Shown: positions 11,351 to 21,779, counted from the first letter of the stretch. The stretch: 64,000 nucleotides of DNA from Antribacter soli (GCF_021568775.1 NZ_JAKGSG010000022.1:182504-246503); one strand, 5' to 3'. Notes: a model not told the origin generated them from the sequence alone. Program-made: numbers and translations.

Positions 11351-11414
11351 AAGGTCGCGGCTCGTGTTAGGCACGGGAGCGTGGGTGGCCCACACTGGTC
11401 CCGTGGGACGGGCA

Positions 11415-13151
11415 ATGTCGCTCCGGATGCAGCTCCTGTCGCTGCAGGTCGTCATCGTGCTCGTTCTCGTGTGCGCGACGGCCGCCGTGGCGTCGGCGGT
11501 CCAGGAGCACCAGCTCCGGCAGGCGTACCTCGAGCGGATGACGGGCGTGGCCCAGTCGGTCGCCCGCCTCCCGGCGATCCGCGAAGCGTTCGACGACGCG
11601 GACCCGGCCGCGGCCATCCAGCCGATCGCGGAGCTGATCCGCGAGGCGTCGGACGTCACCTACGTGGTGGTGACCGACGAAGAGGGCATCCGCTACTCGC
11701 ACCCCAACCCGGACCGGGTCGGCGAGATGGTGTCGACCGACCCGTCGGTCCCGCTCTCCGGCCAGATCTGGACGGGCACGCAGACGGGGACCCTCGGCAC
11801 GTCGTGGCGGGTCAAGGTGCCGATCTACGGCGAGGCCGACGACGACGCGGCACCCGCGCCGGTGATCGGGACGGCGAGCGTCGGGATCCTCGAGGCGGAG
11901 CTGCGCGCTGACTGGCGGGACGGCCTCGTGTGGCTGTTCGTCGCGGTGGGCGGGGCCGCCGTCGTGGGCGTCGTCGCCGCGGCCTGGGTGACGCGGCTCG
12001 TGCGGCGGCGGATCTTCCGCCTGGAGCCCGAGGAGATCGCGGCTCTCCTGGAGACCCGCGACGCGATGCTCCACGGCATCACGGAGGGCGTCGTCGGGCT
12101 CGACCGGGGTGGACGCGTCGTGGTCGCCAACGACGAGGCGCTGCGCCTGCTCGGCCGCGACCGGGCCGCCGTGGTGGGGGCCGAGGCGCGTGACGTCCTC
12201 GACCCGCAGCTCGTGGCGCTCGCGGAAGCCGTCACGCTGGACCCGGCCGAAGCCGAGGACGACTCGGCGCCCGGTGGTGAGCTCGTCCTCGCCGGCGAGC
12301 GGGTGCTGCTGGCCCACGCCGGCCCCGCCACGGTCGACGGGCGCGACGTCGGCACGGTGCTGGTGCTCCGTGACCGCACCGAGCTGCACGCCCTGCTGCG
12401 CGACCTCGACGGCGCCCGCGGGCTCACCGACGCCCTGCGCGCCCAGTCCCACGAGTTCGCGAACACGCTGCACGTCGTGTCAGGCCTGCTGGAGCTGGGC
12501 CAGGTGGACGAGGCGGTGTCGTTCGTGGCGCGCGTGGGACACGGCGGCCTGCTCACCGCTTCCGGCGTCGCGCCCGGTGTGCACTCGCCAGAGGTCGCGG
12601 CCCTCCTGCTCGTGAAGGCGACGACGAGCCGCGAGCGGGGCGTCGCCCTCGAGGTCGACGCCGCGTCCGTGCTGCCCGGGCCCGCCGGGCCGGCGGAGGA
12701 GGCCTGGCACGGCGACGTCCTGACGGTCCTCGGCAACCTGGTCGACAACGCTGTCGACGCCTGCGGCCCCGGCGGCCGCGTCCGGGTGCTGGTCACCGCG
12801 ACGGCGCGGGTCGTCGACATCGTGGTGGACGACGACGGGCCCGGCGTCCCCGCCGAGATCCGTTCGGCAGTCTTTGAGCCCGGGTTCTCCACGAAGCACG
12901 ACGGGGACCGGCGCGCGAGCGGCCGTGGCATCGGGCTGGCGCTCGTGCAGCGGGTGGCCGCTCGCCGCGGCGGGTCCGTCCGCATCGGCACCTCGTCGTT
13001 CGGCGGCGCGAGCCTCGAGGTCCGGCTGCCGCGCACGCCGGTCGCCCCGGCCCGGGCCGGGCGGCTCGCGCGTCCTGACGGGGCGACGGTGCGGGCCGGC
13101 GGGGCGGCGCACCCGGGGCCGACCCCGCTCGAGCGGACGGAGACGCGATGA
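11415..13151 (+). CDS. CitA/DcuS-family sensor histidine kinase
   Basis: Membrane sensor kinase, 578 residues. TM1 about residues 8-29, an extracytoplasmic sensor domain (about 30-170, Cache/PASTA-like CitA type), TM2 about 175-197, a cytoplasmic PAS domain (about 210-330), then the CitA/DcuS-type histidine box SHEFANTLHVVSGLLELGQ (His about 345) and a HATPase domain with N-box NLVDNAVDA, GFSTKHDG and GRGIGLALV. The ATG at 11415 is chosen; GTG 11403 is an alternative. Overlaps the response-regulator start by 4 bp (atga). Its divergence from tctCBA suggests it senses a carboxylate, as C. glutamicum CitA does. Confidence 0.93.
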   Translation: MSLRMQLLSLQVVIVLVLVCATAAVASAVQEHQLRQAYLERMTGVAQSVARLPAIREAFDDADPAAAIQPIAELIREASDVTYVVVTDEEGIRYSHPNPDRVGEMVSTDPSVPLSGQIWTGTQTGTLGTSWRVKVPIYGEADDDAAPAPVIGTASVGILEAELRADWRDGLVWLFVAVGGAAVVGVVAAAWVTRLVRRRIFRLEPEEIAALLETRDAMLHGITEGVVGLDRGGRVVVANDEALRLLGRDRAAVVGAEARDVLDPQLVALAEAVTLDPAEAEDDSAPGGELVLAGERVLLAHAGPATVDGRDVGTVLVLRDRTELHALLRDLDGARGLTDALRAQSHEFANTLHVVSGLLELGQVDEAVSFVARVGHGGLLTASGVAPGVHSPEVAALLLVKATTSRERGVALEVDAASVLPGPAGPAEEAWHGDVLTVLGNLVDNAVDACGPGGRVRVLVTATARVVDIVVDDDGPGVPAEIRSAVFEPGFSTKHDGDRRASGRGIGLALVQRVAARRGGSVRIGTSSFGGASLEVRLPRTPVAPARAGRLARPDGATVRAGGAAHPGPTPLERTETR

Positions 13152-13864
13152 CCGATCGCCCGGACGCCAGGCTGCGCACCCTCGTCGTGGAGGACGACCC
13201 GGCGGTGGCCGCCCTGCATCGCGGCTTCGTGGAGCGGCACCCCCGGTTCACGGTGGTCGGCAGCGCGCAGACCGGCGCAGAGGCCGTCCGGCTGGCGATG
13301 GCGCTCGACCCGCAGGTCGTGCTGCTCGACGTCTACCTGCCCGACGCCAGCGGCCTCGACGTGCTGCAGCGCCTGCGCCGCATGCCCGGGCCGCCCGTGG
13401 ACGTGATCGCGACGACGGCGGCCCGCGAGCTCGACACCGTTCGCCGGGCGATGGCCGGCGGCGTGCAGCACTACCTGGTCAAGCCGTTCACGGCCGCGAT
13501 GCTGCACGAGCGCCTCGACGAGATCTGGCGCCTGCGCGAGGATGTGCGCCGCGCGGCCACGGAGCTCGACCAGGACGAGGTGGACCGCCTTCTCGCGGGC
13601 ACGCGCGGTGGCCCGGCACGCCTGCCGAAGGGCCTCTCCGAGCGCAGCCTCGCCCTCGTCATCGACGCCCTGGTGGCGGCGTGCCGCGAGGGCGTCGACG
13701 CCTCCGCGGCCGAGGTCGGCGACGTCGCCGGGATGTCGCGCGTCAGCGCACGCCGCTACCTGGAGCACCTGGTCACGCTCGGCCGGGCCGAGATGAACCC
13801 GCGCTACGGCACGGCGGGCCGCCCGGAGAACCGGTACCGCCCGAGCGGGCTGAGCCACGCGTAG
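13148..13864 (+). CDS. CitB-family response regulator
   Basis: 238 residues. Receiver domain with acidic pocket (VVEDD) and phospho-acceptor Asp61 in VVLLDVYLP; conserved Lys in LVKPF. The C-terminal DNA-binding helix-turn-helix (about residues 175-225, DVAGMSRVSARRYLEHL) is typical of the CitB/DcuR/MalR group. The start codon overlaps the kinase stop (atga), giving a translationally coupled two-component operon. The likely target is the divergent tctCBA promoter. Confidence 0.93.
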   Translation: MTDRPDARLRTLVVEDDPAVAALHRGFVERHPRFTVVGSAQTGAEAVRLAMALDPQVVLLDVYLPDASGLDVLQRLRRMPGPPVDVIATTAARELDTVRRAMAGGVQHYLVKPFTAAMLHERLDEIWRLREDVRRAATELDQDEVDRLLAGTRGGPARLPKGLSERSLALVIDALVAACREGVDASAAEVGDVAGMSRVSARRYLEHLVTLGRAEMNPRYGTAGRPENRYRPSGLSHA

Positions 13865-13874
13865 CCTGTCACGC

Positions 13875-14720
13875 GTGCGCCTCGCCACCTGGAACGTCAA
13901 CAGCCTCCGCACCCGCCTGGACCGAGTCCTCGCCTTCCTGGACCGCTCCGGGACCGACGTCCTGGCCCTCCAGGAGACCAAGTGTCGCGACGACCAGTTC
14001 CCGTACGCCGTCTTCGAGGCGGCCGGCTACACGGCGGCGCACGTCGGCACGAGCCAGTGGAACGGCGTCGCGATCCTCTCGCGCGTGGGTCTGGAGGACG
14101 TCGCCAAGGCGTTCCCGGGTCAGCCCGGGTTCGCCAAGCAGGCCGCCACGGTGCCCGACGCCGAGGGCGAGCCGTCGCTGGACACGCTGCTGGCGCTGCC
14201 GCCGCAGGTGGAGGCGCGGGCGATCGGGGCGACCTGCGGCGGCGTCCGGGTGTGGAGCCTGTACGTGCCGCACGGGCGAACGCTGGCGGACCCGCACTAC
14301 ACGTACAAGCTGGCGTGGCTGGAGGCGCTGCGCGACGCCGCGCAGGGGTGGGCGGTGCCGGACGCGCAGGTCGCTCTCGTGGGGGACTGGAACGTGATCC
14401 CGCTCGACACCGACGTGTACGACCCGGTCGCCTTCGCCGGTCACACGCACGTGTCGCCGGCCGAGCGGGACGCCTTCTCGGCGTTCGGCGCGGCGGGGTA
14501 CACGGAGGTGTCGCGCGAGTTCCTGCCCGGCGAGCACATCTACACCTACTGGGACTACCAGCAGCTCGCGTTCCCGAAGAACAAGGGGCTGCGGATCGAC
14601 TTCGCGTACGTCACGCCCACGCTGCAGGCGCGTACGACGGGCGTGATCATCGACCGCGACGAGCGCAAGGGCAAGGGCGCGAGCGACCACGTCCCGGTGA
14701 TCGTGGACGTCGCCGACTGA
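13875..14720 (+). CDS. xth: Exodeoxyribonuclease III (AP endonuclease)
   Basis: Mg2+-dependent DNA-repair nuclease of the ExoIII/APE1 family: 5' incision at abasic sites plus 3'-5' exonuclease. 281 residues. Catalytic residues are in place: Glu34 in ALQETK, Asp and Asn in GDWNVIP, and the terminal Asp271-His272 in GASDHVPV. The start is GTG at 13875, 10 bp after the response-regulator gene. It converges on the HAD gene with a 3-bp gap. Confidence 0.95.
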   Translation: MRLATWNVNSLRTRLDRVLAFLDRSGTDVLALQETKCRDDQFPYAVFEAAGYTAAHVGTSQWNGVAILSRVGLEDVAKAFPGQPGFAKQAATVPDAEGEPSLDTLLALPPQVEARAIGATCGGVRVWSLYVPHGRTLADPHYTYKLAWLEALRDAAQGWAVPDAQVALVGDWNVIPLDTDVYDPVAFAGHTHVSPAERDAFSAFGAAGYTEVSREFLPGEHIYTYWDYQQLAFPKNKGLRIDFAYVTPTLQARTTGVIIDRDERKGKGASDHVPVIVDVAD

Positions 14721-14723
14721 AGG

Positions 14724-15500
14724 TCAGACCAGGTCGACGAGGTTCGCGATCGAGTCCACGACGTGGCTGGGACGGAACGGGTACTTGTCGACGTCGGCCG
14801 CCTTCGTGGAGCCGGTCAGCACGAGGAACGTCTGCAGACCGGCCTCGATGCCGGCCACCACGTCGGTGTCCATGCGGTCGCCCACCATGGCCGTCACCTC
14901 GGAGTGCGCGTCGATCCGGTTCAGGGCCGAGCGGAACATCATCGGGTTCGGCTTCCCGACGAAGTAGGGCTTGCGTCCGGTCGCAGCGGTGATCATGGCC
15001 GCGACGGATCCGGTCGCGGGCAGCGGCCCCTCCTGCGACGGGCCGGTCGTGTCCGGGTTGGTGCAGATGAAGCGGGCGCCGCCGAGGATCAGGCGGATCG
15101 CCTTGGTGATCGCCTCGAACGAGTAGGTGCGGGTCTCGCCGAGCACGACGTAGTCCGGGTCGGACTCCGTGAGCGTGTATCCCGCCTCGTACAGCGCCGT
15201 CGTCAGGCCCGCCTCGCCGATCGCGTACGCGCTGCCGCCGGGGATCTGGTCCTTGAGGAACTGCGCGGTCGCGAGGGCCGACGTCCAGATCGACCCCTCC
15301 GGGACGTCGATCCCGCTCGTCGCAAGACGGGCGCGCAGGTCGCGCGCCGTGAAGATCGAGTTGTTCGTGAGGATGAGGAACGGGCGGTCCTTCGCCCGCA
15401 GCGCCTTGACGAACTCGGGTGCGCCCGGGAGGGCGGTGCCCTCGTGGACCAGGACGCCGTCCATGTCGGTGAGCCAGGACTCGATCACGCGTTCGGTCAT
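14724..15500 (-). CDS. HAD-superfamily IIA phosphatase, NagD-like
   Basis: 258 residues. Motif I DMDGVL has nucleophile Asp12 and acid/base Asp14; motif II is in LILTNNS; the C2-type cap domain is at about 80-170; motif III/IV is GDRMDTDV near residue 205, preceded by VGKPNPMMF. This is the NagD / 4-nitrophenylphosphatase layout. The physiological substrate is unknown (UMP-type or phosphoglycolate-type activities are known in the family). The ATG at 15500 is preferred; the upstream frame crosses into the dedA end. Likely the second gene after dedA on this strand (13 bp gap). Confidence 0.9.
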   Translation of the reverse strand: MTERVIESWLTDMDGVLVHEGTALPGAPEFVKALRAKDRPFLILTNNSIFTARDLRARLATSGIDVPEGSIWTSALATAQFLKDQIPGGSAYAIGEAGLTTALYEAGYTLTESDPDYVVLGETRTYSFEAITKAIRLILGGARFICTNPDTTGPSQEGPLPATGSVAAMITAATGRKPYFVGKPNPMMFRSALNRIDAHSEVTAMVGDRMDTDVVAGIEAGLQTFLVLTGSTKAADVDKYPFRPSHVVDSIANLVDLV

Positions 15501-15513
15501 GGTGGTCTCTCTC

Positions 15514-16350
15514 TCAGCGCGAGTGGCGCGGGCGGTTCTGGACCGCCTGCTGCGTGACGATGGGGATCGCACCGGTGAGAACCTGGACGATCTCGGCGTC
15601 GGCCTCCTCGACGGTCCCGGTGCTCGCCGGGGAGACGACGGCGAAGGTCGAGGTGTCGGTCGGTTCCGACTTCTTCTCCCTCTTCTCCTCGCGGCGGGCG
15701 CGGAGGATCTCGACGATCATGGGGACCAACGAGAACCCGACGATCACGAGGATGAGCGCCTCGACGTTCTCCTTCACGAAGGGGATGTTCCCCAGCCCGT
15801 AACCAAGGCAGGTCACGCCGACGGCCCACAGCAGGGCGCCGAGCGCGTTGTACGTGATGAAGTGCCGGAAGTCCATCTTGCCCACACCGGCGGCCACCGG
15901 CGCGTAGGTGCGCACGATCGGCACGAACTGCGCGATGGTGATGGTGCGGCCGCCGTACTTCTCGAAGTACTCGTTGGTCTGCTCGATGTACTTGCGCTTG
16001 AAGATGCGCGAGTCGGGGCGGTCGAACAGCCGGGGGCCGACGGTGCGCCCGATCGTGTACCCGGTCGAGTTGCCGAGCACCGCTGCCGAGAACAGCAGGA
16101 TGCACATGACCGGGAGGCTGATGCTCAGCTTCTCCTGGGCCACGAACGCGCCCGCCATGAACAGCAGCGAGTCGCCGGGCAGGATCGGGAACAGCAGACC
16201 GGTCTCGATGAAGATCACGCAGGCGATCCCGATGACGGCGGCGTCACCGAAGCGCTCGAGGAAGGTGTCGATCAGGAACTGCGGATCCATCCAGTCGGGC
16301 CCGAGCATCGGGACCGCGGCGGCGGGCAGGGCAGCGAGGTCGAGAAGCAC
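15514..16350 (-). CDS. dedA: DedA-family membrane protein
   Basis: 278 residues. Hydrophobic protein with the DedA (SNARE-assoc) signatures ETGLLFPILPGDSLLF (about 50-65) and FVPIVRTYAPVAAGVGKM (about 142-159, the conserved Arg/Pro region). Some family members are lipid flippases/scramblases for undecaprenyl phosphate; the specific substrate here is not known. The C-terminal ~70 residues form a charged tail (RARREEKREKK and a Thr/Glu-rich end). The start is GTG at 16350; the divergent methyltransferase gene begins 40 bp away. Confidence 0.92.
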   Translation of the reverse strand: MLLDLAALPAAAVPMLGPDWMDPQFLIDTFLERFGDAAVIGIACVIFIETGLLFPILPGDSLLFMAGAFVAQEKLSISLPVMCILLFSAAVLGNSTGYTIGRTVGPRLFDRPDSRIFKRKYIEQTNEYFEKYGGRTITIAQFVPIVRTYAPVAAGVGKMDFRHFITYNALGALLWAVGVTCLGYGLGNIPFVKENVEALILVIVGFSLVPMIVEILRARREEKREKKSEPTDTSTFAVVSPASTGTVEEADAEIVQVLTGAIPIVTQQAVQNRPRHSR

Positions 16351-16389
16351 GTGGCCAGCCTAGTGGCCCGACAGGGTGAGGATTGTCCT

Positions 16390-17034
16390 GTGGACGGTAC
16401 GGATCGTGAGCAGGACGTGCAGGTCGGCGTCGGACCGTGGGCGGGGCCCTGGCCCGACGATCCCCGCTACGACCCGGAGCTGCTGGCACTGGGGGACCGG
16501 CGCAACGTGGTGGACCGCTACCGGTACTGGACGGTCGAGGCGGTGGTCGCCGACATGGATCGGCGCAGGCGCGCGGACCGCTTCATCCACGTGGCGATCG
16601 AGAACTGGGCCCACGACCTCAACATCGGCTCGGTGGTGCGCACGGCCAACGCGTTCAACGCGGCCGGCGTGCACGTCGTGGGCCGGCGCCGGTGGAACCG
16701 CCGCGGGGCGATGGTGACGGACCGCTACCTGCACGTACACCACCACGCATCGGCCGAGGACCTGGCCACCTGGGCGGCGACCGCAGGCCCGGACGGCACC
16801 CGGCTGCCCGTCGTCGGGATCGACAACGTCCCGGGCTCGGTCCCGATCGAGGGCTACCCGCTGCCGCAGCGCTGCGTCCTGCTGTTCGGCCAGGAGTCGA
16901 CCGGCCTGACGCCGCAGGCCCAGGCGGCCTGCGACGTGATCCTCCACATCACGCAGCACGGCTCCACCCGATCCATCAACGCGGGTGCGGCGGCGGCGAT
17001 AGCGATGCACGCCTGGGCCGTGCAGCACGCCTGA
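16390..17034 (+). CDS. SpoU/TrmH-family RNA 2'-O-methyltransferase
   Basis: SAM-dependent trefoil-knot methyltransferase for tRNA or rRNA ribose, 214 residues. The SPOUT motifs are ordered correctly: motif 1 ENWAHDLNIGSVVRTA (about 65-80), motif 2 CVLLFGQESTGL, motif 3 GSTRSINAGAAAAIAMHAW near the C-terminus. The GTG at 16390 gives about 60 residues before motif 1; a later start is possible. The target nucleotide cannot be predicted from sequence. Divergent from dedA and upstream of fba (150 bp gap). Confidence 0.9.
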   Translation: MDGTDREQDVQVGVGPWAGPWPDDPRYDPELLALGDRRNVVDRYRYWTVEAVVADMDRRRRADRFIHVAIENWAHDLNIGSVVRTANAFNAAGVHVVGRRRWNRRGAMVTDRYLHVHHHASAEDLATWAATAGPDGTRLPVVGIDNVPGSVPIEGYPLPQRCVLLFGQESTGLTPQAQAACDVILHITQHGSTRSINAGAAAAIAMHAWAVQHA

Positions 17035-17183
17035 TCTGTCGTCCGACGGAACCACCCGTCCGCACATCGGCCGAACGTCACGGGCCGCACAAGGACGTGG
17101 CAAGATCGATGGTGCATCCCGGGCGGACCCGGAACCTCCGAGAACGGCCGCCCCACAGTTACCCGTCATTTGGAGATCCGCAG

Positions 17184-18203
<1,020 letters not shown>

Positions 18204-18218
18204 CCTACCGGTCCACCG

Positions 18219-18274
18219 GTACGACGACGGCCTGGTCACCTTCCGCACGGAAGGCGACCAGGCCGTCGTCGTAC
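18219..18274. terminator. Long hairpin terminator after fba
   Basis: Inverted repeat with a 19-bp perfect outer stem (gtacgacgacggcctggtc / its complement), one A/C mismatch, a 6-bp inner stem (ccttcc/ggaagg) and a GCAC tetraloop. It sits between the convergent ends of fba and the STAS gene, so it can terminate both directions. No U-tract. Confidence 0.92.
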
Positions 18275-18310
18275 TCAGGCTCGAGCCTCAGCGGCCCGGG
18301 TCCTGCGGTC

Positions 18311-18805
18311 TCAGGCGGAGTGCGGGTCGTCGTCCCCCGGGACGCGCGCGGCGCCCGCCGGAGCGGGGTCGGTGGCGCCCACGGGATCGTCGTCGAGCTC
18401 GAAGCCCGGGTCGTCGTCCACGATGTCGAGGAGGTCGCCGATGCGGGTGACCTCGAGGAGGAAGCGGACGGTGGGCGGAGCGCGGAGCACCCGGACGCGG
18501 TGCGGGCTGCGGCTGGCGAGCCGCGCGAGGAACGCGACGCCGGACGAGTCCATGAAGGTCACGTGGTGCGCGTCGATCTCGACGGGAAGGCGCGACTCCT
18601 CGGCGGCGGCGGTGGCCTCGTGCAGGTCACCGCCGATGTCGGCGTCGATCTCCCCCGAGAGCACGATGCGGGCGGCGGAGCGCCCCACGATGACGTGCAC
18701 GCTCGCGGGGTCACCGATCTCCGGGTAGGGCTGCTGTGCCACGACGTCATTCTGCAGGTGTGCGCCCTGCGGTGCGCGTGCTGCGTCGTTCGGTCCGTCC
18801 TGCAC
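18311..18805 (-). CDS. STAS-domain anti-sigma-factor antagonist (first of two)
   Basis: 164 residues. STAS domain at about 34-130 with the phospho-acceptor region VTFMDSSGVAFL (Ser87/Ser88), which suits a SpoIIAA/RsbV-type antagonist dephosphorylated by a SpoIIE phosphatase. The C-terminus is an acidic tail (IVDDDPGFELDDD). The start is GTG at 18805, preceded by ggaaggag; an in-frame extension to 18943 runs into the divergent promoter and is rejected. It faces away from the SpoIIE-type gene at 18946, with 140 bp between. Confidence 0.85.
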   Translation of the reverse strand: MQDGPNDAARAPQGAHLQNDVVAQQPYPEIGDPASVHVIVGRSAARIVLSGEIDADIGGDLHEATAAAEESRLPVEIDAHHVTFMDSSGVAFLARLASRSPHRVRVLRAPPTVRFLLEVTRIGDLLDIVDDDPGFELDDDPVGATDPAPAGAARVPGDDDPHSA

Positions 18806-18945
18806 GGTTCTCCTTCCGAGGGCGCCTGGCGGTCGAGTGGTCCGATGATATTGGGAGCAGGTTCGTATCTCGGTGTGAACCAATCTACGGTTGAATGACC
18901 TGCTGGGATACCAAGGCACGCGGAAACGACGGGCAGGAGGCAAGT

Positions 18946-21315
18946 ATGACCGACTTCACGGGTCTCACGTCCTCGGCGCGTACTGCCGACCAGGGACGGG
19001 CGCGGCCCGGTTCCGGTTCGCGCCAGCCTCCCACGTATGATCGTGGTTCGCCCGCCTCGCCGGAAGATTCCCACGTGCCCCCGATTCCCGGTTCGAGCGT
19101 TCCGCGACCTATGCCGCCGACCATCGGCGACGTCGTGATCCGTGCCGCCGCGACGATCGGCGTGCCCACGTTCCTCACGGGTCCGTACGAGGACGGCATG
19201 CCGCTGCTCTGGGCCAACGCCGCGTTCGAGCACTACGCCGGGGTGCGGTTCATCGACCTGGCGGGGCTGAGCCCGCGGCGGCTCGTCGAGCTGCTCGTGG
19301 AGCCGACCGACTTCGAGCGTCTCCGGGTGGCCTGCGCGGCGGGCGAGGAGGTCTCCGCGACGGTCCGCTCGCGCCAGCCGGGCGGCAGGATCGGCTGGGC
19401 CCAGCTCACCCTCACGCCCGCCCGCGCCGGGCACGACGACCGCGTGACCCACTGGGTGGGCTTCAGCGTCGACGTGTCCGAGCACATGGAGCGGCACGCC
19501 GCGCAGCTCGCGTCGCTCGAGGTGGAGCGGCAGCAGCGCGAGGACCTGGACCTCATCGCGCAGACGACGGAGATCCTCACCGACCTCGAGTACCCGTACG
19601 CGCTGCGGGACATCGCCGAGCTGCTCGGCACGATGGTCACGTGGGCCGGCTTCTACGTGAACGACGACGGCCTGACGCACGCCGAGGGGATCGACGTCAA
19701 CGCCCCCCCGAGCGGGCGGGGACGCCGGCACGCCCGCTACATCCCGGGCGACGACCTGATGCCACGCGCCGAGAAGCCGCGCCGGCTGCCCATCGACGCG
19801 CTCGGCGACCCGACGTCCTCGGGTGTCCCGGTGCCGATCCTCGAGGTCGTCGACTCGGTGCAGGACCTCCTCGACGCGCTCCTCGACGGTCCCGTCACGC
19901 TGCACCTCGACATCCCGCACGCCCCGTACTCGGCGTCCGGCTGGCTGTCCCGGGACCTGACCCGGCGTATCGGCGAGGAGACGGGAGAGGTGCCGCGGTC
20001 CGTCGTCGTGCACCCCGTGGCCGGACGGCGGCAGGTGCTCGGCCTGCTGGTCGTGCTGCCGCACGACCCGGCCGACGACGAGCTGATGTTCGCCGAGGGC
20101 ACCGACGAGCCCGAGGCCGTGCGAGCCGTCGTGGAGGTCGTCGCGCGCCGCGCCGGGACGGCTGTGGACAACGCGCGCATGTACGCGCGCGAGCACCGCC
20201 TGGCCGAGACCCTGCAGCGCGCGATGCTCCCGGAGCAGGCGGACGTGGCCGGGCTCGACGTGTGGACGTACTACGCGCCCAACGCGGAGCACGCGCAGGT
20301 CGGCGGAGACTGGTACGACGTGCTGCAGATCGCGCCCGAGCTCGTCGGCCTCGTGATCGGCGACGTCGTGGGGCACGACGTCGAAGCCGCCGCGACGATG
20401 GGGCAGCTGCGCTCCGTGGTGCGCTCGTACGCGTTCGAGCTGTCGACGCCGGGCCAGGTGCTGCAGCGCGTCGACCAGCTCGTGGCCGGCATGGGCATCC
20501 CCCGCTCCGCCTCCATGGTCTACGCGTCGCTGCGCCGCGAGCCCGAGGACGAGCACTGGACCATCGACTACTCGCGCGCGGGCCACCTGCCCCCGCTGCT
20601 GCTGCGCTCCGGCGAGATCCTCAAGCTGGACGAGGGCGGGGGTGCGCTCGTCGGCTTCGGTTCGCGCGAGCGGTCCACGGGAACGATGGAGCTTCAGGCC
20701 GGCGACACGCTGCTGTTCTACACGGACGGGCTCATCGAGCGGCGTGACCGCTCCCTGCGCCTGGGCCTGGAGACGCTGCTCGACACGGCGGCGGCGATCA
20801 CGGCGCGCGACGCCGCCGGCGTCGGCGAGGAGCTGCTGTCGCGCCTCGCGGACGCCCCCGAGGACGACGTGGCGATCGTCGTCGTACGCATCCCCGACCC
20901 CGAGCGGGACGCGAGCGAACCTGCCCTGTCGCCGCGCTGGCGCCGGTGGATGCTGCCGAGCGAGCCGTCGTCGATCGGGCGGGCGCGGCACGCGGTGCTC
21001 CGCACCTGCCAGGCGTGGGGGATCGCCGAGTCCGCCGCGGCGGAGCTGGTCGTGTCCGAGCTCGTCGCCAACGGCGTGCTGCACGGCTGGGGGCACATCG
21101 CCCTGCGGCTGTTCGACACGGGTGACGGCCTGCGCATCGAGGTCGAGGACTCGAACCCGGCGCCGCCGGTGTCCACGGACGGGCACCCGAACCGGCTCGG
21201 CGGGTTCGGCATGCAGATCGTGGAGCGGCTCGCGGAGTGGGGCTGGCGGCCGTCCGGGTCGGGCAAGCTCGTGTGGGCGAAGCTGCGGCGCCAGCCGCTG
21301 CGCTCGGAGGACTGA
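18946..21315 (+). CDS. PAS-GAF-SpoIIE phosphatase with C-terminal HATPase kinase domain
   Basis: 789-residue cytoplasmic multidomain signalling protein. A Ser/Pro-rich N-terminus (1-55) is followed by PAS (about 55-165), a GAF-like domain (about 180-400), a PP2C/SpoIIE phosphatase (about 425-635, metal-binding VGGDWYDV near 453, GDVVGHDVEA and FYTDGLIE) and an HATPase_c domain (about 660-780) with N-box VSELVANGVLHG of RsbW/anti-sigma type. One chain therefore carries both a phosphatase and a kinase of the partner-switching type. ATG at 18946 with aggagg 5 nt upstream. It is flanked on both sides by opposite-strand STAS genes, its probable substrates. No sigma factor gene is nearby. Confidence 0.93.
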   Translation: MTDFTGLTSSARTADQGRARPGSGSRQPPTYDRGSPASPEDSHVPPIPGSSVPRPMPPTIGDVVIRAAATIGVPTFLTGPYEDGMPLLWANAAFEHYAGVRFIDLAGLSPRRLVELLVEPTDFERLRVACAAGEEVSATVRSRQPGGRIGWAQLTLTPARAGHDDRVTHWVGFSVDVSEHMERHAAQLASLEVERQQREDLDLIAQTTEILTDLEYPYALRDIAELLGTMVTWAGFYVNDDGLTHAEGIDVNAPPSGRGRRHARYIPGDDLMPRAEKPRRLPIDALGDPTSSGVPVPILEVVDSVQDLLDALLDGPVTLHLDIPHAPYSASGWLSRDLTRRIGEETGEVPRSVVVHPVAGRRQVLGLLVVLPHDPADDELMFAEGTDEPEAVRAVVEVVARRAGTAVDNARMYAREHRLAETLQRAMLPEQADVAGLDVWTYYAPNAEHAQVGGDWYDVLQIAPELVGLVIGDVVGHDVEAAATMGQLRSVVRSYAFELSTPGQVLQRVDQLVAGMGIPRSASMVYASLRREPEDEHWTIDYSRAGHLPPLLLRSGEILKLDEGGGALVGFGSRERSTGTMELQAGDTLLFYTDGLIERRDRSLRLGLETLLDTAAAITARDAAGVGEELLSRLADAPEDDVAIVVVRIPDPERDASEPALSPRWRRWMLPSEPSSIGRARHAVLRTCQAWGIAESAAAELVVSELVANGVLHGWGHIALRLFDTGDGLRIEVEDSNPAPPVSTDGHPNRLGGFGMQIVERLAEWGWRPSGSGKLVWAKLRRQPLRSED

Positions 21316-21350
21316 GCTACCCGCGCGGTCGGGTGAGGTCCGCGACCGTC

Positions 21351-21779
21351 TCAGGCCGTGCTGACGCCACGTCTGTCGCCCTCCTCGTCCGGCGTGCCGG
21401 AGGACGGCGGCCCTGACGAGGAGCGTGGGGCGACCATGTGGAAGCCCGACGCAGGCGTGGACGGCTCGCAGCGGTGGTCGCGGTCGATCCGGAAGAGCTC
21501 CAGCGCGCCGCACACCTCGAGGACGAACAGGTCGCGCTCGTCGGCGCCGCGCAGGACGGTGGCACCGCCACGCTTGCGCCCCGAGTCGGCGAGGGAGATC
21601 AGGAACGCCGCCCCGGTCGAGTCCATGAAGGTCACCCGGCACATGTCGATGACGAGAAGCTGCCTGCGCAGGCCCACGACGCGCGCCGCGATCTCGGGGA
21701 ACTGATCCCGCTCGGCCAGGTCGAGGTCGCCGGCAATCACGAGCGTCGTCGTCGTGGGAGACGTCGCGATCTCGATCAT
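21351..21779 (-). CDS. STAS-domain anti-sigma-factor antagonist (second of two)
   Basis: 142 residues. STAS domain (1-105) with VTFMDSTGAAFL (Ser54/Thr55) as the phosphorylation site, followed by a Ser/Pro/Glu-rich tail of about 35 residues. ATG at 21779 (MIEIATSP). It converges on the SpoIIE-type gene with a 35-bp gap. It is closer in layout to minimal SpoIIAA/RsbV antagonists than the first STAS protein. Whether the two act on different anti-sigma kinases is unknown. Confidence 0.85.
   Translation of the reverse strand: MIEIATSPTTTTLVIAGDLDLAERDQFPEIAARVVGLRRQLLVIDMCRVTFMDSTGAAFLISLADSGRKRGGATVLRGADERDLFVLEVCGALELFRIDRDHRCEPSTPASGFHMVAPRSSSGPPSSGTPDEEGDRRGVSTA

Noticed and set aside
18889..18910. 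SigB-like promoter ggttg...gggata upstream of the SpoIIE-type gene
   Set aside because: The spacing between the two elements is about 11 bp, too short for the usual GGTTT-N13-16-GGGTAT arrangement.
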